Source: JANPJV01 sp031425695 (lineage in GTDB: Bacteria > Pseudomonadota > Gammaproteobacteria > Xanthomonadales > SZUA-5). Taken from it: a stretch of DNA of 19,380 bases. A program made the position numbers and the translations under genes. Shown here piece after piece: positions 17,698 to 19,380 of the stretch. The stretch covers positions 1-19,380 of the forward strand of contig JANPJV010000143.1 of the NCBI GenBank assembly GCA_031425695.1. The letters are read 5' to 3'. The notes under the pieces were generated by a model. It did not search any database and was not told the DNA's origin. It worked only from the letters and a program-made list of their open reading frames with translations. Positions within the stretch are counted from its first letter, which is position 1. Each line of letters begins with the position of its first letter.

Positions 17698-17770
17698 GTG
17701 GGTTCGGACCTTGTCCGAACGCTTTTTCATCCGACCCGAGTAAATGCGTCCGGACAAATTCCGGACCCAC
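17698..17770. repeat. Inverted REP-like pair between bamE and rnfH
   Basis: Forward unit 17698-17722 (GTGGGTTCGGACCTTGTCCG, AACGC, then a run of T) and inverted unit 17746-17770 (GCGTCCGGACAAATTCCGGA, CCCAC). The forward unit differs little from that at 16680. The hairpin followed by TTTTT at 17723-17727 gives bamE a terminator-like 3' end. The pair lies in the convergent gap between bamE and rnfH. Confidence 0.88.
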
Positions 17771-17780
17771 GAGAGCCGAA

Positions 17781-18056
17781 CTAACGCGCTTTGGCCGCCC
17801 TTCTGCGCCGCGACTCCATCGGATCGAAATGCAGTGGCCGGTAGATCTCTACGCGGTCGCCATCCGCCAGCGGCGTGCCGCGGTCGCAGCGTTGGCCGAA
17901 AACTCCGAAGCGCAGTTCCACCCCGGCGCCCACCGATGCGAGCAAACCTGACGCAGCCAGTGCATCGTCGAGCGTCGCCCCTGCCGGCAGGCTGAGCGCG
18001 ATGAGCTGCTGCTGGTCGGGCAGCGCATACGCCACTTCGACCCGGATCGCGCTCAT
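17781..18056 (-). CDS. rnfH: RnfH (RatB) family protein, UPF0125
   Basis: A 91-residue ubiquitin-like beta-grasp protein with the family pattern: IRVEVAYALPDQQQLIALSLPAGATLDDALAASGL, then GVFGQRCDRGTPLADGDRVEIYRPLHFDPMESRRRRAAKAR. The molecular function is not established. In related bacteria it follows ratA (a START-domain protein) next to smpB; here no ratA reading frame lies in the 142-bp gap to smpB, which instead holds a short repeat. ATG 18056 has no clear ribosome binding site, as expected if it was once translationally coupled to an upstream gene. Confidence 0.92.
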   Translation of the reverse strand: MSAIRVEVAYALPDQQQLIALSLPAGATLDDALAASGLLASVGAGVELRFGVFGQRCDRGTPLADGDRVEIYRPLHFDPMESRRRRAAKAR

Positions 18057-18103
18057 GCGCCGTGTCCACGGCCGTCACTGCTAGAGTTGAGCCCCAGCAA
18101 ACG

Positions 18104-18127
18104 CGTCCGCGCGCAGCTCAGACCTAC
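18104..18127. repeat. Single REP-like unit between rnfH and smpB
   Basis: On the minus strand the 24-bp unit reads GTAGGTCTGAGCTGCGCGCG followed by GACG. It resembles the GTGGGTCTGCGCTGTGCGCG units of the cluster at 18691-18834. It lies in the divergent spacer between rnfH and smpB. Confidence 0.5.
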
Positions 18128-18198
18128 CACCGGCAAGTCACCCGCATCCGCATAAGATGCGGTGTCACGCGCCAAATCCATGGAATGGAAATCGCCAG

Positions 18199-18681
18199 AT
18201 GGCAAAGAAAAAGGACGATAGCGCAACCGGCAAGGTCATCGCCGTCAACAAGCGCGCGCGCTTCGAATACCACATCGACGAACGCATCGAAGCCGGCATC
18301 GTGCTGCAGGGCTGGGAAGTCAAGAGCCTGCGCCAAGGCCGGATCTCGTTCGGCGAATGCTATGCGCTGATCCGCAACAACGAGATGTACCTGTTCGGGG
18401 CCCAGATCGCACCCTTGAGCTCGGCGTCGACCCACGTCATCACCGAAAACACGCGCCTGCGCAAGCTGCTCATGCACCGCCGCGAGATCGACAAGCTGGT
18501 CGGCTCCATCGAGCGCAAGGGCTACACCATCGTGCCGCTTCAGCTCTACTGGAAATCCAACAAGGTCAAGGTCGAGCTCGGCATCGCCAAGGGCAAGCAG
18601 CAGCACGACAAACGCGACTCTGAGAAAGACAAGGATTGGCAGCGCGACAAGGCGCGGATCATGCGCGACAGCCGGAAATGA
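18199..18681 (+). CDS. smpB: SsrA-binding protein SmpB
   Basis: SmpB binds the tRNA-like domain of tmRNA and brings it to stalled ribosomes. The 160-residue protein has the conserved core KRARFEYHIDERIEAGIVLQGWEVKSLRQGRISF and the signature Y..PL.LYWKSNKVKVELGIAKGKQQHDKR. It ends in the basic tail DWQRDKARIMRDSRK that occupies the mRNA channel. ATG 18199 (MAKKKDD) is chosen over the longer frame from 18157 because it matches the family start and has GGAA about nine bases upstream. Its partner ssrA lies 247 bp downstream. Confidence 0.97.
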   Translation: MAKKKDDSATGKVIAVNKRARFEYHIDERIEAGIVLQGWEVKSLRQGRISFGECYALIRNNEMYLFGAQIAPLSSASTHVITENTRLRKLLMHRREIDKLVGSIERKGYTIVPLQLYWKSNKVKVELGIAKGKQQHDKRDSEKDKDWQRDKARIMRDSRK

Positions 18682-18690
18682 CAGCGCGAC

Positions 18691-18834
18691 GTGGGTCTGC
18701 GCAGCGCCCGGACCCGTTTTTGGTCGTGGGTCTGCGCTGTGCGAGGATTCTTTTATGGTGGTGCGTCTGCGCTGTGCGCGGACTCTTTCGTGGCGACCTG
18801 CTGGGGAAACCATCCGCGCGCAGCGCAGACGAAC
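18691..18834. repeat. Cluster of four REP-like units in the smpB-ssrA spacer
   Basis: Three direct units, GTGGGTCTGCGCAGCGCCCG at 18691, GTGGGTCTGCGCTGTGCGAG at 18726 and GTGCGTCTGCGCTGTGCGCG at 18761, are 35 bp apart. An inverted unit ends the cluster (TCCGCGCGCAGCGCAGACGA, 18813-18832). The regular 35-bp spacing and the final inversion resemble multi-copy REP clusters. A degenerate GACGCGCGCAAACTGAACGC follows at 18851. It may separate smpB transcription from ssrA. Confidence 0.8.
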
Positions 18835-18885
18835 CAAAAGCTCAAGCCAAGACGCGCGCAAACTGAACGCGCATCGCCACCATCA

Positions 18886-18914
18886 TTGCAAGCTCACCCC
18901 CCACGCCCTACTAT
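18886..18914 (+). promoter_or_regulatory. Sigma-70 promoter of ssrA
   Basis: TTGCAA (18886-18891) and TACTAT (18909-18914) are separated by exactly 17 bp and lie just upstream of the tmRNA 5' end. The mature 5' end at 18929 is a few bases beyond the expected start of transcription, consistent with 5' processing. Confidence 0.75.
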
Positions 18915-18928
18915 GGGTTTGCAACTTT

Positions 18929-19282
18929 GGGGGCGCATTGGCTTCGACGGAAGTCATCGAAACCTTGGGTGCATGCCGAGGGGGTAGCTTTCCTCGTTAA
19001 TCCAGCTGCAAGACTCTAGTCGCGAACGACGAAGTCTACGCTCTAGCAGCCTAAGGGCTGCTTAACCACCCTACCTTCTGTTCGTGGTCGGTAAAGGTGG
19101 GTCAGAATCACGAAATCGAGAGCCGAACGGGTCTGACGTCGGCATCTAAAACTTCCAGACTGGTCTCGTAGTGTGCCTGCCGGTGGGCGTTCTACGAGAC
19201 GAGAAAAAAACATCCGGCTAAGCATGTAGATCACGAGACGTAGGGCTTGCGGACGGGGGTTCAACTCCCCCCGCCTCCACCA
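18929..19282 (+). ncRNA. ssrA: tmRNA (SsrA)
   Basis: Ribosome-rescue RNA, about 354 nt. The 5' end GGGGGCGCATTGGCTTCGAC pairs with the 3' CGCCTCC before the encoded ACCA (19279-19282), forming the acceptor stem. The T-arm segment GGGGGTTCAACTCCCC, ending at 19270, is present. The tag frame begins at GCG 19022 after the conserved AGTC and ends TAA 19052-19054. Pseudoknot-forming stretches such as GCAGCCTAAGGGCTGC are visible. Length and ends are normal for gammaproteobacteria. Partner of smpB. Confidence 0.98.
19022..19054 (+). other. tmRNA-encoded proteolysis tag
   Basis: GCG AAC GAC GAA GTC TAC GCT CTA GCA GCC TAA encodes ANDEVYALAA. With the alanine carried by tmRNA the tag is AANDEVYALAA. 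The E. coli tag is AANDENYALAA, so only one residue differs (N to V). The terminal ALAA recognised by ClpXP is intact. Confidence 0.95.
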
Positions 19283-19288
19283 AACACG

Positions 19289-19315
19289 AAAGCCGCCCGC
19301 AAGGGCGGCTTTTTT
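19289..19315 (+). terminator. Intrinsic terminator of ssrA
   Basis: A 10-bp stem AAAGCCGCCC/GGGCGGCTTT with GCAA loop, followed by a T-run, begins 6 nt after the tmRNA 3' end. The remaining bases, 19316-19380, hold nothing I can recognise. Confidence 0.93.
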
Positions 19316-19380
19316 GTTTGGTGGGGGCGTGGGGAGTTGAAACACCGGGACGGGGGGTGAGGACCGCCGGCTTTCGACGC

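Noticed and set aside
18057..18103. Remnant of ratA upstream of rnfH
   Set aside because: The frame that would end in the ATGA overlap reads TRLLGLNSSSDGRGHGA, with no likeness to the RatA C-terminus.
19043..19345. 100-codon minus-strand frame near the window end
   Set aside because: It lies almost entirely within the tmRNA gene and its terminator; tmRNA sequence often yields such spurious annotations.

Overview
The window is a GC-rich piece of a gammaproteobacterial chromosome. The gene order (smpB, rnfH, bamE, fur, recN, hrcA, grpE, dnaK, dnaJ, dapB, carA, carB, greA) is the one I know from Xanthomonadales/Lysobacterales. The genus cannot be named from sequence alone. The protein-coding content is mostly housekeeping; the unusual material lies between the genes.

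Layout. Positions 1-3150 hold a small ABM-domain monooxygenase-like gene on the minus strand. Divergent to it are a type II NADH dehydrogenase (ndh) and a small acidic protein of unknown function, then a secreted CxxCH (haem-binding-like) protein on the minus strand. From 3147 to 14799 everything reads on the minus strand: hrcA-grpE-dnaK-dnaJ (heat-shock chaperones and their repressor), dapB (lysine/diaminopimelate synthesis), carA and carB (carbamoyl phosphate for pyrimidines and arginine) and greA (transcript cleavage factor, overlapping carB by 4 bp). recN diverges from hrcA at 14999. fur (minus) and bamE (plus) are divergent; recN/fur and bamE/rnfH are convergent pairs. smpB and the tmRNA gene ssrA, partners in ribosome rescue, close the window; ssrA has a clear promoter and an intrinsic terminator.

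Almost every spacer carries an inverted or palindromic repeat, and at least seven families can be told apart by eye. Several start with a GTAG or GTGG head beside a hairpin, like REP elements. The most striking unit sits between carA and carB: a gene for a GxxExxY protein (PD-(D/E)XK nuclease-like, with D-x9-ExK and QxxxY motifs) bounded by ~45-bp inverted repeats. It splits a normally tight operon and supplies the last six codons and the stop of carA. A gene-less version of the same inverted-repeat pair lies between dnaK and dnaJ. This looks like a nuclease-carrying cassette with a MITE-like derivative, and it is the best candidate for a little-described system here.

Start sites were moved from the longest ORF where a ribosome binding site or the family N-terminus argued for it (carB, carA, dapB, dnaJ, grpE, bamE, smpB). 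No transposase, integrase, rRNA, tRNA or CRISPR array was seen.
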